This document shows positions 21,715-34,751 of a stretch of DNA of 64,000 bases, piece after piece. Where the stretch lies: the NCBI GenBank assembly GCA_007644065.1, contig VJWN01000030.1, positions 124,001 to 188,000 of the forward strand, read 5' to 3'. Below the pieces are notes generated by a model. It was not told where the DNA came from and ran no database searches. It saw only the letters and a list, made by a program, of their open reading frames with translations. Source of the stretch: Margaritispora aquatica. Taxonomy: Eukaryota > Ascomycota > Leotiomycetes > Helotiales > Discinellaceae. The position numbers and the translations under genes were made by a program. Every line of letters starts with the position of its first letter. The stretch's first letter is position 1.

Positions 21715-23109
21715 CTACATCTTCTCTATCCGCTCCTCCTCCTCCTCTGTTCCCTCACTGACATCGCCTGAATCACTCACATCACTCATATCATTCATGC
21801 TAACAATATCTGTATCCCGACAGTCGAGCACTAAACGAAAATATCGAGTTAGCAAATATTCATCACTCATCAGCAACCACCAATTACTACCGATGATTGC
21901 AATACCAATCCTGGGGCCGGAAATTCAATCCAATTTCATCGACGAGAATGTAAGGAACTGACAACGACAGTACTTTGTTACGTAACCAGATCCGAGATCT
22001 CAGATTCCAGATCCCAACAAACGACCACGAGAACGGGAACGAAAATCACATGGGAAAAGAAAAAGTTTGGCGTGCTTACCTAGCATATGTCCCGGTGCAT
22101 GCGACATCACGACGCCCTTCAAATTCGCTTGCATCACCGCATTCTGCGGTGTGACGCCACAACCCCAGAAGACAGGAACCAGCGGATCATCCTCCTCCTC
22201 ACCCTCACTCTCACAATCCTCAGCCATCTCACTCTCCACGCCTTTATCGCCAACTTCGCTTGCAATTTCCACGTTTCCACACCTGAACCTCTTCCTTCTG
22301 CACCCAAAACCTTCCCCTATCTCGTTAACGGGCGCATCCCCAAATTCTGGGACATCAACATCCCTAATCCCCAGCCTCCCAACAGCGTCCCACCCCCAGT
22401 CCAATGGCTCCCCGTGCGTAACCTCATACTTGCGCGTGATCTCCCTCACTTTCTCCACCTCGCTCAGTCGATATGGTCGCATCGAAACCACATACGTAGC
22501 ATTCCTAAATACGCCCGCTGCGCACAGCGGCACTGTCGTCTTATACATAGGTACATTCCTTCCCTGAAGCGTATGCTTAGGCGGAAGTCCTGCGTCCGCG
22601 AGCGCGCTTTCGAAGCTAAACGAGCATCCGATGAGAAATGCAACGTAGTCGTCTGTCCAGCGGTCAAGAACATCGGGTGTTTGGAATGAGACGAGCTTGC
22701 CATCCGCGTAGACATTGTATTTTGGCGCGTCGGTGCGGATGTCGACTTCGTGGAGAATTTGAGCGCCGTTAAGTTGGGGCAGGTGTGATTTCACGGCGTC
22801 CCAGCGCCCGGGAGAGAGCGACTCGGCGATGAGCGGGCATGGGACGGGGTTGCGGGCACAGAGAAGCCGGAAGTCTGACGCGTAGAGCGATGGGAGGATG
22901 ATCAGGTTCGCTTGTAGGTAGGTGGGGGCATGGCCTGATGTGGGGGTCGTGTGGTGATTTGAGCGGCAGGCGGAGCGGATTTCGGAGCCTGTTTTTGAGG
23001 GAGTCGTGGGTGTGGTTGTAGTGGTCGTGGTTGTGGTTGTGAAGAGGTGTTTTGTGGTAAGGGCGAGGGTTGGTGAGTGAGGAGGGGTGTCGCTTAGCAG
23101 ACTCGGCAT
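21715..23109 (-). CDS. DUF1445 family (putative hydro-lyase / D-glutamate cyclase-like)
   Basis: Exons 23109-22080 and 21830-21715 encode 381 residues. The 249-nt intron is long for this window but ends with GCTAAC and TTTAG in good positions. After a low-complexity N-terminus with a run of ten threonines, the family signatures appear in order: GSEIRSACR, HAPTYLQANLIILP, FRLLCARNPVPCPL, AFLIGCSFSFE, FWGCGVTPQNAVMQA and SHAPGHMLVLDCRD. The last is restored by the splice. An acidic Glu/Asp insertion precedes the FWGCGV motif and another acidic run ends the protein. DUF1445 occurs in the vertebrate mitochondrial D-glutamate cyclase DGLUCY and in bacterial proteins called hydro-lyases. The fungal role is not established. 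The acidic insertions are unusual. Confidence 0.9.
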
Positions 23110-25710
23110 GTTGTCCTTCTCAATGGCGTAAATGTCCAGCTTTAATTTCGTGAAGAATAGTCGGACTTGTATTCCAATTGCGTGAGAGAATCTTGCTTTA
23201 GATAAAGCTTGAAGGGGCTTTGATGGTGGAATTCGCTGGCTGAGTTATAGCTAAGGTTGATTGATGTGTGAATCAAGTTTGCAGTACTAATCTTGACTAA
23301 ACTCAATGACCTCAGGCAATGTTGATTCCCACAATCTTGGTCCAGTCAATCGAATTCTGGTGAAGCTAAGCAAGTCCAAGTAAGTAAAAGTATATCGTAT
23401 ACAGTCATTCGATACTGCAACGTGAATGGACGGACATCCGACTCCGGAACCTGGTGATTTTGAGGGGTGTTGGTTAAATTGACGAATGGGTGTGAGTATG
23501 GGACCTTGCGGATCTTGTGTACCTTCGATAGGTTGAAATGGGTATCGCGGTTGTGTATGTAGGCGGCTTAAACGGGAGGAAGGAAGGGAGCGTTTATTTG
23601 ATTAAGCGGAGGCTTGCAGTTGCAGTTGCATTTGCTATCCCAACCAGTAAATTGAGTATTGGCTTGGTTTGGATATGAGAAAATACGGTATGTGCTTGGG
23701 TATGTATGGATTGGAAAAGTAAGAGGGATATAAGACAGGAAACAAGAAACAGGAATGCACCTCCTTTTGAGCTCCTTCATGAATGAACACAACTCCCCCC
23801 TTAGGAAACTCACAAGGACAAGGTACCTAAGTAGGTAGCGCAGCAGAACTGTACGTAACTTTCGGGTCGGGGAAAGAATGGAAGAGCACAATACCATGCT
23901 CGCCATGTCCTCCACGGCAGGAGGGATTGGGTAATTGGGCAACAGAGAAACAGGGAGATCTGGATCTCTCGAGTTGTCCCCAACGGTCTGGCGATCGGAA
24001 CACTTCCGGACCTCCATGTGATGTGAGGACAGAGTGATGCGTGCAGGTACGGAAGGTGAGCTATGAGAAATGTGGAAACCATAACTGTAATAGGAAAGAG
24101 GATAGTACCAAGGGGACGGTTGTTGGGTTGCTGGGTAAGGTTGGCAGTTGAAAAGTACGGAGGTACCGTACGAAGTCGCAATCGGGGGAAATCCATGATC
24201 ATGCGGTGAGTGAAGTGAAACATGCATAACATAAGGCAGACAGACAATATATGGGACTTCGTGACTTGCGAAGAGAAATAGTAAAAGTACAAAGTTTGAC
24301 CATGACTAACAGATTCATGGGGGTCATCAGCTTTTGCTTTTGCTTTTGCTCTGATGAGATTGGTTGCTGCTTGGTTGTTGCACGACTGAGCACTCCAACG
24401 GTGACGGTGTAGAATGTGTGCATGTTGAACATGTTGTGCTTGAGCCTCTTTGGGGTCGGTGTGTTTATTGTGTGTGTGTTTTTTTCTTTCTCTTTCGTAG
24501 TGTGTCAGGTGGACAGCTGATGGGAATTGGTCGGATAAAGGTATGTGCATGCCCTGTACTGATACTCCTGCATTGCAACGCAATGGGATTGTGACTTTGT
24601 GGTTTGATTTGGTGGAAGAGAATTGTCTCTTGGTAGGAACCTTAATTTGCGAGGAATGCGTGTGATATGAGGTCTTGTGTGGTAATGTAAGATGAGGTGA
24701 ATATCTCCGCCAGTATCGTGACTTGAAGATTCTCGTACCTGAACCTGGACGGATCTGCATCTGCATCTAGATCTGAGTCTGAAATGAAAGCCATTTGCGT
24801 GTCTATTCTGGGGGAGGAAGGTCGGTTGGGGATTGGGTGGATAAATGTAAGACAGGACTGTGACTTTTCTTCTTTCTTCTGAGTTGAAACATCATTAGAC
24901 TTGGAAAGACATCGGAGATACAACTACCGGCTTTCTTCAAGGAGAACGCCTCCAAGGAACAAGTGGGAGATGTGAAGCCGAGTGAGTGAATGGTTGGCTT
25001 TTGCGTTCATGTGCTCCTTTGCTCCTGGCATCGGTGGCGTTGATAAGTGACGATACAGTAGAGCAACTGAGGCTTGGAACTGAGCTATAAGATCTGAGGG
25101 GTAGGTAGACATCCCATCGATAAGGAGTCTTCTTTTAGTACTTGTGTACTCAATGACAATGCTGTTCACGATGTGCTTCCTTGCCAGGTCATATATTGAC
25201 ACTTGACGTTGTCACTTCGACTTGGTTTGTATCACTATATATTTTGTCCATGTAGGGCGCTGGTAAGATTACCATAGGTAGGTAACGTCTCCTAAAAGTT
25301 CTTGATGTTCCTGATATTTAGCACATTCACTATAATTTTCGATGACGTGGAGTTGAACGAATTTGGTCCATATTGGGAAGTTACTACCAAAGGTGAGGTT
25401 CAAATGTAATTGATGAAGTTGAGTTTCATCTCTTTTTCTGATATAAATCCATTTCAACCATTGATAGGACCCAAGTGAAGAAACGCTGCCAATATTCTTC
25501 GTAAATCTGAGTTTCAATCATAAACCATTCTCATACACTACATACGACACTAAGTCCAAAGAAGCTAAAACTCGATAAAAACCCAAGCGAACCAGCTCCA
25601 AATTTGTCGAGTACTCGTATTCACGATCTACAACCTCAATTCAGCCCCAATTCTTCAGTCAGAGCCAGAGACCCCCCTCTCGCCCTCACCTCGCATTGCC
25701 GCAGGTATCT
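23110..25710. other. Long intergenic region, no supported gene
   Basis: Two overlapping minus-strand frames (219 and 318 codons, 23568-24766) are of biased, His/Thr/Ser-rich composition without motifs, and I do not accept them. Short repeats occur: GCAGTT (about 23612-23630), GCTTTT (about 24328-24350) and GT (about 24465-24480). The part before 25711 is the upstream region of the coiled-coil gene. Confidence 0.55.
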
Positions 25711-27021
25711 ATGCCATCTGCATTCCACACATTTAAACTCGTCCCAATGGCGTCTACCATCAGTCGACAACCGACTCCCATACTACCTCCCTCCACACCA
25801 GCCAACGGCAACAGCAATGCTAATGGACGCCCGTCTCCCGCACTCTCTCAGCAGAGCATCAATCATCTACAGCGCGAAATCCAAAACTCCTCCACGCCTA
25901 CCTCCGAGTCACGAATGAACCCACCTTCGATCCCAAGGTCATTGATGACACCTTCACGCGATATGCGCGAAAGTTCCGTCTTGTCGGCCGCGGGAAGCAG
26001 TGCGCGCAAACCGCGACAGAATTTGGATGAACGCGACCATATCCTGATGGTTAAGCATTGCTTGGAGCAGAAGGATGGATTTAAGGAAGGAACAAAAGCA
26101 CAGTTTTGGACGGGAGTGAATACGGCGTTTCAAAGGGACACAGGCAAAATTCTGGCGCAGATGAGTGCTACTGTTGGAAGACTGGTTGAAGCCCGCAGAC
26201 GTCAAATATCAGACTGGGAGAATGGCGTCATTCCACAGAAGCCTGGCGGCGAGTTGAATGACTCTTTGGATGAATGGATGGAATTTCTGAAGATTGAGGA
26301 TGGTGATGCTGAGGCAGAGAGGATGAGACAGGTCGATGCGAGACGGAAGGTCGAGGAAGCAAGAAAGGAGGCCAGAAGACAGGCGATCGCAGCAGAAGCA
26401 GCCACAGGTATAACTAATGGAGAAAGCTCACGAACAAGCTATGGCCCAGCTCCACAACCACCAGGAGGTATGCAGCAACAGCCGCAGCAAGAATCTCCAC
26501 GCCCGATTGTGTCTCAAGCACAAGGACAGCATCAATACATAGCAAGCACGGTTCAAGCTGGAGAGATGGTTGTCGCGAACCAGCAGCCAGTAAACGGCTA
26601 CCCACGACCATCGCACAAGCGCAAGCGCCTCAATGAACGACAGCTGACCCGCGAAATGCAAGATCAGATGCAAGCCGAGCAGCACTGGCACGTGCAGCAG
26701 CAAGCAGAACAAGCAGAACAACCATACGCCATTGCCAACCCACCGGAACCACCTCGCCGTGTAGTCGTCGAAGGTGCGATGACCAAGGAGGACTGGCGAG
26801 ACATAATGGGCAACGATGCGCGTCTGCGGGCGCTCGAGATGAAACTCGAAAAGATCGACACTTTGGTATCGCAAAACAACAAGCTATTGCTGCAATTGGT
26901 CGCGAACCAGGCGCGGGATCAGGACGAGCGAGAAAAGGAGAGGAATCGCGATCGTCATGTAGAGGACGAGGAGAGGGTGCCTGTTCATCTGGACGCTGAT
27001 TTCGAGCGAGATTATCTGTGA
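25711..27021 (+). CDS. Conserved hypothetical protein with SANT/Myb-like fold and coiled coils
   Basis: Intronless, 436 residues from the first ATG at 25711; a second in-frame ATG at 25747 is an alternative. Residues 1 to about 105 are Ser/Pro-rich. A predicted helical domain follows (RDHILMVKHCLEQKDGF... to VEARRRQISDWENG), whose spacing of hydrophobic and Trp residues (FWTGVNTAF, ISDWENG) suggests a Myb/SANT-like DNA-binding module. A charged coiled coil comes next (MRQVDARRKVEEARKEARRQ), then a Gln-rich stretch. A basic SHKRKRLNERQ segment, possibly a nuclear localisation signal, precedes a C-terminal helix. I infer a nuclear, possibly DNA-binding, protein but recognise no named orthologue. 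Confidence 0.8.
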   Translation: MPSAFHTFKLVPMASTISRQPTPILPPSTPANGNSNANGRPSPALSQQSINHLQREIQNSSTPTSESRMNPPSIPRSLMTPSRDMRESSVLSAAGSSARKPRQNLDERDHILMVKHCLEQKDGFKEGTKAQFWTGVNTAFQRDTGKILAQMSATVGRLVEARRRQISDWENGVIPQKPGGELNDSLDEWMEFLKIEDGDAEAERMRQVDARRKVEEARKEARRQAIAAEAATGITNGESSRTSYGPAPQPPGGMQQQPQQESPRPIVSQAQGQHQYIASTVQAGEMVVANQQPVNGYPRPSHKRKRLNERQLTREMQDQMQAEQHWHVQQQAEQAEQPYAIANPPEPPRRVVVEGAMTKEDWRDIMGNDARLRALEMKLEKIDTLVSQNNKLLLQLVANQARDQDEREKERNRDRHVEDEERVPVHLDADFERDYL

Positions 27022-28645
27022 GCCACGTCCGTCCTGTCCGACTCAATCTCTATGAGTTTCCTTCCCGGGCCATTTTCTTCTCTCTCTTTTGAATGGCACA
27101 CATACTGAGATTTTTTGGGGAAGGTCGGGTCGATTTTCGAAAACGCCTTTGCCTATAACTTAATTTGGATATTGCCTTTCGAAGCTAAATCTCACAAATT
27201 GATGACTCGGTGCACGAAGCGAGGGCTTGGAAAAATACATAGCGAAGCATATTTCACTGTGTTAAATAACCACAGTTGCTCACCAGGATGGCACACAAGC
27301 AAAACATTGCTTGTCACCACGGCATGCTTTCCATGCACAGTAAGTCTCTCTTACCATGCCATCAGGTAGACTATTGCTGGTCACATGCACTGACACTCCT
27401 GCAGTTGTGTGAATGTACCACCACTTCACTTTACTTAGGGTTATACCCTTTTCTTATCGTGACACTTTCAGCATTTACGACTATGGATCTGGTCTGGTTT
27501 GTATGGGTTACCGGCGAATGGATGGAAGGAAAGGAAAGGATGGCAAATCTTACTCTGGAGGAAAGGAAATGATCTCCATGCTATTTATCTATACCAGGCG
27601 TTCAGGTGTTTTATGCCCATTACTACTGGGAGGGGAGCACTCACTGGTTGATACCTCTCTGCTTGTTTTCTCGCTTGATATTTTTACCACTTCGAATAAG
27701 GAGGGACCAATAGAAAGGGGAAGCAAGTATTATCTTAACCTTAAACTTGGTCATAACCTTAGTTCTAGCAAAATGTGCCAATACAAAAGATCGTTGATCT
27801 CTAACACTCGAGTAGTCGATTTGATCCATGTCTACACGTGAATCTTGGTATCGTCTATCAGCTGAGTTGAGTATTCTATAAGTGGGTATATATATTTAAA
27901 AATACCTACCTCGTAGCTAGTCTTTCTACACCTGTCATATCACAGCCCAGCCAACCATCCATCCATCCGACTAAGACTAAGACCCAATGGAAAAGCTAGG
28001 CAATCAATGATCCATTCATCCCAGGGAAAAAAGCACATCACCAACAAAAGTTGGATAATACAGATCGGATCGGATCATATCAATTCCTCGACTATCGAAT
28101 CAGATAGTCACTAAGCTACAAGCTACAAAATACAACATTCCATGCCGTGTCACGCCACACCACGCCAATCTCAAACTAATCTTTCACCTCTTCAACCACA
28201 AGCAAATATGGTATCAAACCAAAATCAACTACTCCCAACTGCACGCACTGTCTGGAATCCGCTCGCTTCGCCCTACGCCCCTTGGGTACCTCCAATTAGA
28301 GTACAACTAGCACAACAACGTATCAAAATGGAAAAGTGTACAAGAAAATCCCCCAAACCACAGATAGACAGACAGACAGAAATAAATAAAGAAACTCGTC
28401 AAGCATCATCCGTCATCAGCCCGCCGTTGGTCCCCATATTAGCCATTGCTTACAAATCTCACTCGCTCTCGCCTTCGCACGCCACAAATGCCATCATGCT
28501 CATCTGCTCTGAGAAAATAGGAAAAGCTCGCTTGCTCGCTTTTGTGGATATGCTATCGCTAGCATTCTGATACAAGGAAATAAAACGTAACGTTCGTAAA
28601 GAGTGTTGGTCGTCGATTGGTACAAATTTAAAAACAGCTTGAGTC
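27022..28645. other. Convergent intergenic region, no gene recognised
   Basis: Lies between the 3' ends of the coiled-coil gene (+) and apsA (-). Open frames are short. A CCAT repeat (about 27956-27970) and a GACA repeat (about 28368-28380) are visible. Confidence 0.6.
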
Positions 28646-31600
28646 TCACTCTCCACGTCGGTTGCTGGTTCGGCTAGGATTTCTTGAGGATGCTGTTCCT
28701 ACTTTTGACGCCTTTGACTCAGTGGCTGGCACGACTATTGTATAGCGACCTTTTGTAGAGTCTAGATGTCCTACATCATGTTTTCCTGTTTTTCATTAGG
28801 GTTGGATCAAAGTTCTAGTAGGACTGGGACATACCATCACAACATGCTCTGACATTCTCCAACTTGTCAGATTCTCGGTCCTGCTTCTCAATCATTTGAC
28901 GAAGATCCTCGGCACTGTCATGCACCTCGCTTGCCTCATAGATGTTGTGATCACTGCTAAGACTGTTTCGGCTTCGTCTGCTTGAATACGACATCGAGTG
29001 ACCTCCACCTGGCTGCTTCCAGTAGCTACTCAACCTAGAGAAAGTACCACTCAGCTGAGGTCGCGAACCCGCAGTTGATGTCAAATGAGGTTGGGCAGAC
29101 ATCCGATTGGCCTTGCCAGGAGACTCATTACGAGTTGTCCGGCTGTTGTAAGATGACAAAGACCCAGGACCCCGACGAGTGCTTCGTTGCCCAACATATC
29201 CGGGATTAAATTCATCAACATCATCTTGGGTCAAAACACCGTTGGCTACATCCGATGTGTCGGCTACAGCATCTTCTCCGGTCCTCAGCAGCAGATAAGA
29301 CAAAGCATTGAACCAAGTCTCATGACGCTGTCCAGTTGTTGCAGTAAACTTGACATGTCGCCCAGGAGTGATGATGACCAAACTCTTACGATGTAATCCT
29401 GGAGGCATTGGATTGTCATCAGTCACAACACGAACAGCCTCGATCGGCACACTCTTGGCTTTCAATTCTGCTCGACCCGCAGATGAAGGGTCACGGTCGC
29501 TCCAGTAAAGAGTTCTAGTGTATGGATGAACCCAGAAATAACGTCGATGTCGGTTCTCCGAAAACGTCCCTCGGCCAGCCTTCCTAGTATACTTCCATAG
29601 ATACTCTCCGATCATGGTCTGGGTAATGGCATTGATCATTCTCGGATCCGTACTTGAGTCAACGCCTTGAGGCATCATCATACCATTTCTCAAGTTGAAT
29701 CGTGTATCAACTTCTGAAGCAAACGAGGATACAGATGATGTTCTGGATCTGGTTTGAGCGAGACGGGAGGAGGATCGAATCTCGGCAGTTCCTGAAGAAT
29801 GGAGAGGTCTTGGGGTTGTTCCACCTCGTACTGGGCTCAAAGGCGTTTGCGAGTTTGGGGTTCTAGGGCGGAAGGATGGGTTTGGTTTGAAAGCAGATGT
29901 TGGAAGTGGTGGGGGTCCCATACTTCCCTGACCGCCTCCTGAAGAGCCACTGCGAGGCGATAATAATCCATTCGAATGCTCGCCAGAGGAGCCACTCCAC
30001 GGTGCAGTGATACCTGCTGTAAAAGATCCACTGAGGGGTGTAACAAGAGGACCTCCTGAAGAGCCAGTACGTTGTGCAGCAGCTGCAATCACTTCCTTGT
30101 GATCAGTAGGTAATGGCGGGTGATAGCTTGTCATTGATCCTGTACGTCCACTGCCCGCACTACTTGGCCGCTTTATAATCACAGTGTCATGAACGTAATC
30201 TGGCTCGGTCATTTTAGACCTAGCGCGACCAATACTGCCAATGCTTTCTTGCGACTTCTTAATTCTAAGAGCGGCAGGAATATTGATGCCTCGTGGGGGA
30301 GATGAAATCTTTTGAGTATCTCCAGCGACAAATGCCTGATCTCTGTTGCCATTAAGCATCTCATCGATCTGATCAGATGACAGCATAGTCTGCGAGCTTT
30401 CGTCACTGGTTTCAACCACGATCTTCTTCACACGATCATGAGGATTGCTTGATAGTTCTTTGAGAGGTCGCTGTGATTCTGGTGTTTCAATTCGGGGAGA
30501 GTTGCTTGCGGATTGACGGGTCTCGTCCTCGGCGATGATTGGAATAGCATGATCCTTGTTCTTTCGCCCAAAGACAGATCCGAAGAAGGTTGGCTTTGGA
30601 GTGTGTGGCTGAGCTTCTTCAATAAAGGGATCTTCCTGATCCACATCTCTAGGAATAATAATGGCATTCCGTTTGGGACTTCGAAGCTCCAAGGGCTCAG
30701 TATTAACGGACTGAATGGTGCTGAACACTAACGGTGCAGGAATTAAGCGAGTCTTTGGTGGAGACTTTGGGGAATCCACTGGAAGGACCGTTGATTTTTC
30801 TGACACGAAAACATCATCCTCTTCCATCTCGATTGGCTCAAAATTCTCTGATAGTATCGAGGACATCGTCAAAGGAGCAGTGATGGCTTCAAGACCAGCA
30901 AAAGTTGTCATTGGTGTATGAGAACGAGATTGAGGAGGTTCTGGGAACTTGGCGAGCTTTTCGTCCATCAACCCAGGCTCGTATTGAGAACTCACGTCAC
31001 TATGAGTGGACATTGATATGGGTCGAGGATTTTTGTACGTATCAACGCCCAGCAAGTTGTGCACGTGATCGTCAAGTTGCTCCTCGTGCCATTGACTGGC
31101 TGCATCAGCCATTTCCACAACTGGTACGCTGGCAGTAGAAGTGTGTTTGTCAGCCATGATGCGTTCAGGTTCAGCGTCTGTGGAGGTTTGTTGGTCGTTG
31201 TATGTAACGACGGGTTCAGGGTCAGCGTCTGTAGATGTTTGTTGGTCGTTGTACGTAACAACGGGCTTCGACTCGATCTCTACGTGGTCATTATTGAGAA
31301 GATGAGCGGTTTCAACAACAGCCGCTCCAGCTAAGGCAGATCCGGCCAGTAATGGCACTACAGCAGTTGGAGTAGATGGCCGAGGTTGCTCTGGTTCCCA
31401 AGGCTCGGTCATCATCCCAGAATCAATCATTGGAAGTTTTGGCACTGGCGGTGGTGCTTCCGAAAATGCCATGGGTGTATTCTTTGCAGTGCCAGGACGC
31501 GAATGACCTGGTGTTGTGGCCCGCGATTGGTTTCTACTTCTGCTTGGAGTACCCAAGACAGATTCATCTTCATCACTACCGCCCATATCCCCAAGCTCCG

Positions 31601-33675
31601 CGAACAGACTTTGACCAGCCGCTTGAGGGGTTCCATTTCGGCTACTATTGGCAAAGCTAGCGGGACTGCCTTGTGGGAACACTGGCTCCTCGCTTGTCAC
31701 CCGGGATCGCGAAAGTCTGTTTGCACCGCGGCCAACTCTAAGTCTAAGCCGATGAGGTTGCTGCACAGTTGGTGTTCTGACATCTTCGTAGCTGTATTCA
31801 TCACCAGATGTCGAGGCGGTGCTTTGGAAAGATTGGCGATTCCCGGCTTTGGTAAGCGAAAGTGGGACGGGCCTTGAGCGGACGCTGCTAGTAGTACCAG
31901 TCTCTGTTTCTGTAAGCTCATCGCTTCCGCTCATTTCCTCCACACCAGTTTGGAAATCATCAGTCTCTGTCACACCTTCCTCATTCGCAGTTTCGAATGC
32001 ATCGCTTTGATCGGTCTCCCGAGAGCTGTGGAAAAGATCATTAGAATCACTCATGCTTGATCCTGCAGCAAACCCGGCTCCTGCTCCCATAGCGAGATGA
32101 GCGGCATTGATAGAAGTCGATCGGCTTGGGCTCTGCTCTCCATCATCCTCTTCCCAGTTCGCATCCTCCACGAACACCTCGCTGCGACTGTTTCTAACCT
32201 GACCGAGCTGGCCTGGCCGGAGTGGCTTCTTGAACTCTTTCGAATCAACCTTACGGGTCCGCTTAGCAACGCCAGGTCCAGGGTCTCCTCTACGAGCAGC
32301 ATCCAAATCATCTCTGGCATCTTGCAGCATGCGCTTTAACTCCAGCTTTTCTGTTTTCTCTCGATGAATGTTGCCCTTTAGATTTTGTATCATCCGATGA
32401 GCATGATGTAACGAGCTCTTTAGAGTCTCTGATTCAAGCATTCCATGTCGAGGCGTTCCTTTAACTGGGGATGGAGGGGGAGAGTGCTCTGGTGTATGAT
32501 CATCAGGTGCAGTCTCGAAATCTTCCTCGTTCAAGCCTCTATTTTGGTCTCTTTCATCCAATCTGCCTCGTTGATGAGCGACAGCTCTAGCTAATTCCTG
32601 ATTTTGTCCTGTCAGGTCTTCGACTTTGCGCTGCAATGCACCTCGTTCGTTTTCGGCCATGGTCATACTGCGTTTAACACTTCCGAGTTCCACATCATAA
32701 TGTTTTACCGCCGCGGCATGGTCTTCCGAAAGTTTAGCATGGCTAAGCTTGATATCGTCTAGTTCCTTTTGTGCTGCACTCTTTTCAGCTTGCAATATGT
32801 TGAGAGTCTGCGTTAGCTTCAGCTCCCGAGCTGCTGCTTCCTTAGCGGCTGCGATAGATTCGTGGATTTGGGTCTCCAGATTCCAGTTTTCATCCTTGTA
32901 TCTATGTTCACTTTCATCCAAGCTTCTTAATCTATGGTTGAATCCCTCGGCCTCGATTTCCAGCCTAGATCTCTCTAGTGTAAGAGTCCTCACAGATTCT
33001 TCCTTCTCTGCCAACAGTGCCTGGAGATGCCTGACCTGAGACAAGAGCGAGGTGCTAATTTCTGTCGCAAATTCAATATCATGTACACGGTTAGCTGGCT
33101 GATTTCGTTGCCTTCTACTGTTTGGAACGCTCAATTTGGAAGGAGAGTTGGTAGCTTGGCTTTCGAATTTGGAAGGGCTATGAGAGCGCTTCGTTTAGTT
33201 AGTTGAAAAATCCACATGCATCGTGGCAAGTAAACATTACCTTGTCACTGGCAAAGGGAGAGCCAGCCAGCTCATTGCTCGACACTCTTGACTTGGGCAA
33301 GAAAGCCCTCGCAGATTCCCGCCCGACTTCATTGTACTCCTTCTCAATTTCCACCAACTTTTGCCGCAATTCTGGAGTGATATCTCCTTCGGTCTGCTGC
33401 TTTTGAACCTCGACCAATCTCTCTCCTAGTTCCCTTCGCTGTTGAATCAAAGTCGTTCCTAGTTTCGATGCCTCTTGTATCCTCCTCTCCGTTTCTGCAA
33501 TATGGGCTTCTAATGCTCGCTTGGCCTGATCTGGAGATGTTGCCGGTCCAAGGGCGAACAGCTGGTTATCGAAATGCGAGAATCTGTGGTGACTGGCGCT
33601 CGTCGAAGTAGCAAAGGGATCCTGCTCGTCGGAGTGTGGAGGCAACACTGGCGGATCTGCCAAAGAGGTCGCCAT
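28646..33675 (-). CDS. apsA: Cortical anchor protein ApsA / Num1 homologue
   Basis: Exons 33675-33241, 33188-28835 and 28785-28646 total 4929 nt and 1642 residues. Both introns are about 50 nt, and the second join gives a tidy C-terminus (VRACCDGKHDVGHLDSTKG). Residues about 50-420 are coiled coil, interrupted by short disordered linkers. A long disordered Ser/Pro/Thr-rich middle includes two near-identical 17-residue repeats (VVTYNDQQTSTDA, 31190-31265). A PH domain lies at about 1335-1450 (IGEYLWKYTRKAGRG ... RRYFWVHPYTRTLYWSD). This order matches ApsA of Aspergillus and Num1 of yeast. In the family, the PH domain binds the plasma membrane and the coiled coil holds dynein and mitochondria at the cortex for nuclear migration and positioning. 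Confidence 0.95.
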
Positions 33676-34751
33676 GATTGAGGTCAGGTCAAAGGCTGAC
33701 TGCAGAAGATTTTGTTGTTTTCACGTCGAGATTGATCCTTGAATGGTCTAGAGCCTCCCCACAACCCAGCATTCACGCCCGCAATCAAATCCAACGAGGG
33801 TCTTAGATGTCAATCGCGTGGAATGCTGATCATGAAATGTAAAAGAAGTATTTCGAAATCGTGTGACGTGCACCGCGATACAAAGAGAAATGGTTTCACG
33901 AACTGTCGGTTGCGGTTGTCGTTGTGTTGATTTGTGAGAGGTCCAAATGTTTTAGTTGTTGCCAGGGGCGCGTTCCTGAGGATGTTCTTTTTCTCCACAC
34001 AAGACACAAGGCTATCGAAGCGCGATCGATCAAATGTCAAATGATGGTCATGAGTTGTCAATGTCTCTCCACGGAAAAGGAACGAGAAGAGAAGCAAAGA
34101 ATAAACACAGGTAGCGAAGTAGAATTTGCAAAAGAATAATGGCAGAACCCCCAATCAACAAAAACTGCAGTAGAGAGCTAAAGTAATGAGGGGAGAGCAT
34201 TAGATTGCAATGGCGGCGTTGATCTAAAGCATACGAGGACGAGGTTGCAGTTACATACGCCCACCGTTGTTGTTATTCGTCAGAAACACAATGCTGTGAT
34301 TGGACATGGTGTGTTTTTGTTGACCTTTAAAGCGTGGAAATATCCTTCCTGACCACAAATGATAGGTTGAGGATAATCTGCTTCTAAACAAAACCAGCCG
34401 GAACAACACGATGTCACGATGTCACGATGATGTCTTGCAGACGTGATGTTTACTTTAATGCATGAATCTGCAAAATTGGCGCAATTAACGAATTAAGTTT
34501 TGTCCCAAGATATCCAGGTCCATCCCAGTGCATCATTATCGAGGAGATCCCACAAGATGAACGTCTGCACAGACTACCCGGTAAACTATGCCCGATCTTT
34601 GGATCTGAGATCCGATATAGTGCCGTGTGTCCGGGCCGAACTTAGCCGTTCCGAGAATTGATTTCTCAGCCTGGCCTTAAACTGAAGTTTGAAATTCGTA
34701 GCCTTCTCAACCCTCACATCTACAACCAAGAACATACAACATACAGGCAAA
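33676..34751. other. Divergent promoter region between apsA and cwc24
   Basis: No coding sequence supported. It should contain both promoters. GATGTCAC repeats lie at about 34412-34432. The 120 bases before 34752 are C/A-rich with ACATACAACATACAGG, as in fungal leaders. Confidence 0.6.

Noticed and set aside
23568..24766. Two overlapping long minus-strand frames (219 and 318 codons)
   Set aside because: They overlap each other in different frames, have His/Thr/Ser-biased composition typical of simple repeats read as protein, and show no domain or intron structure.
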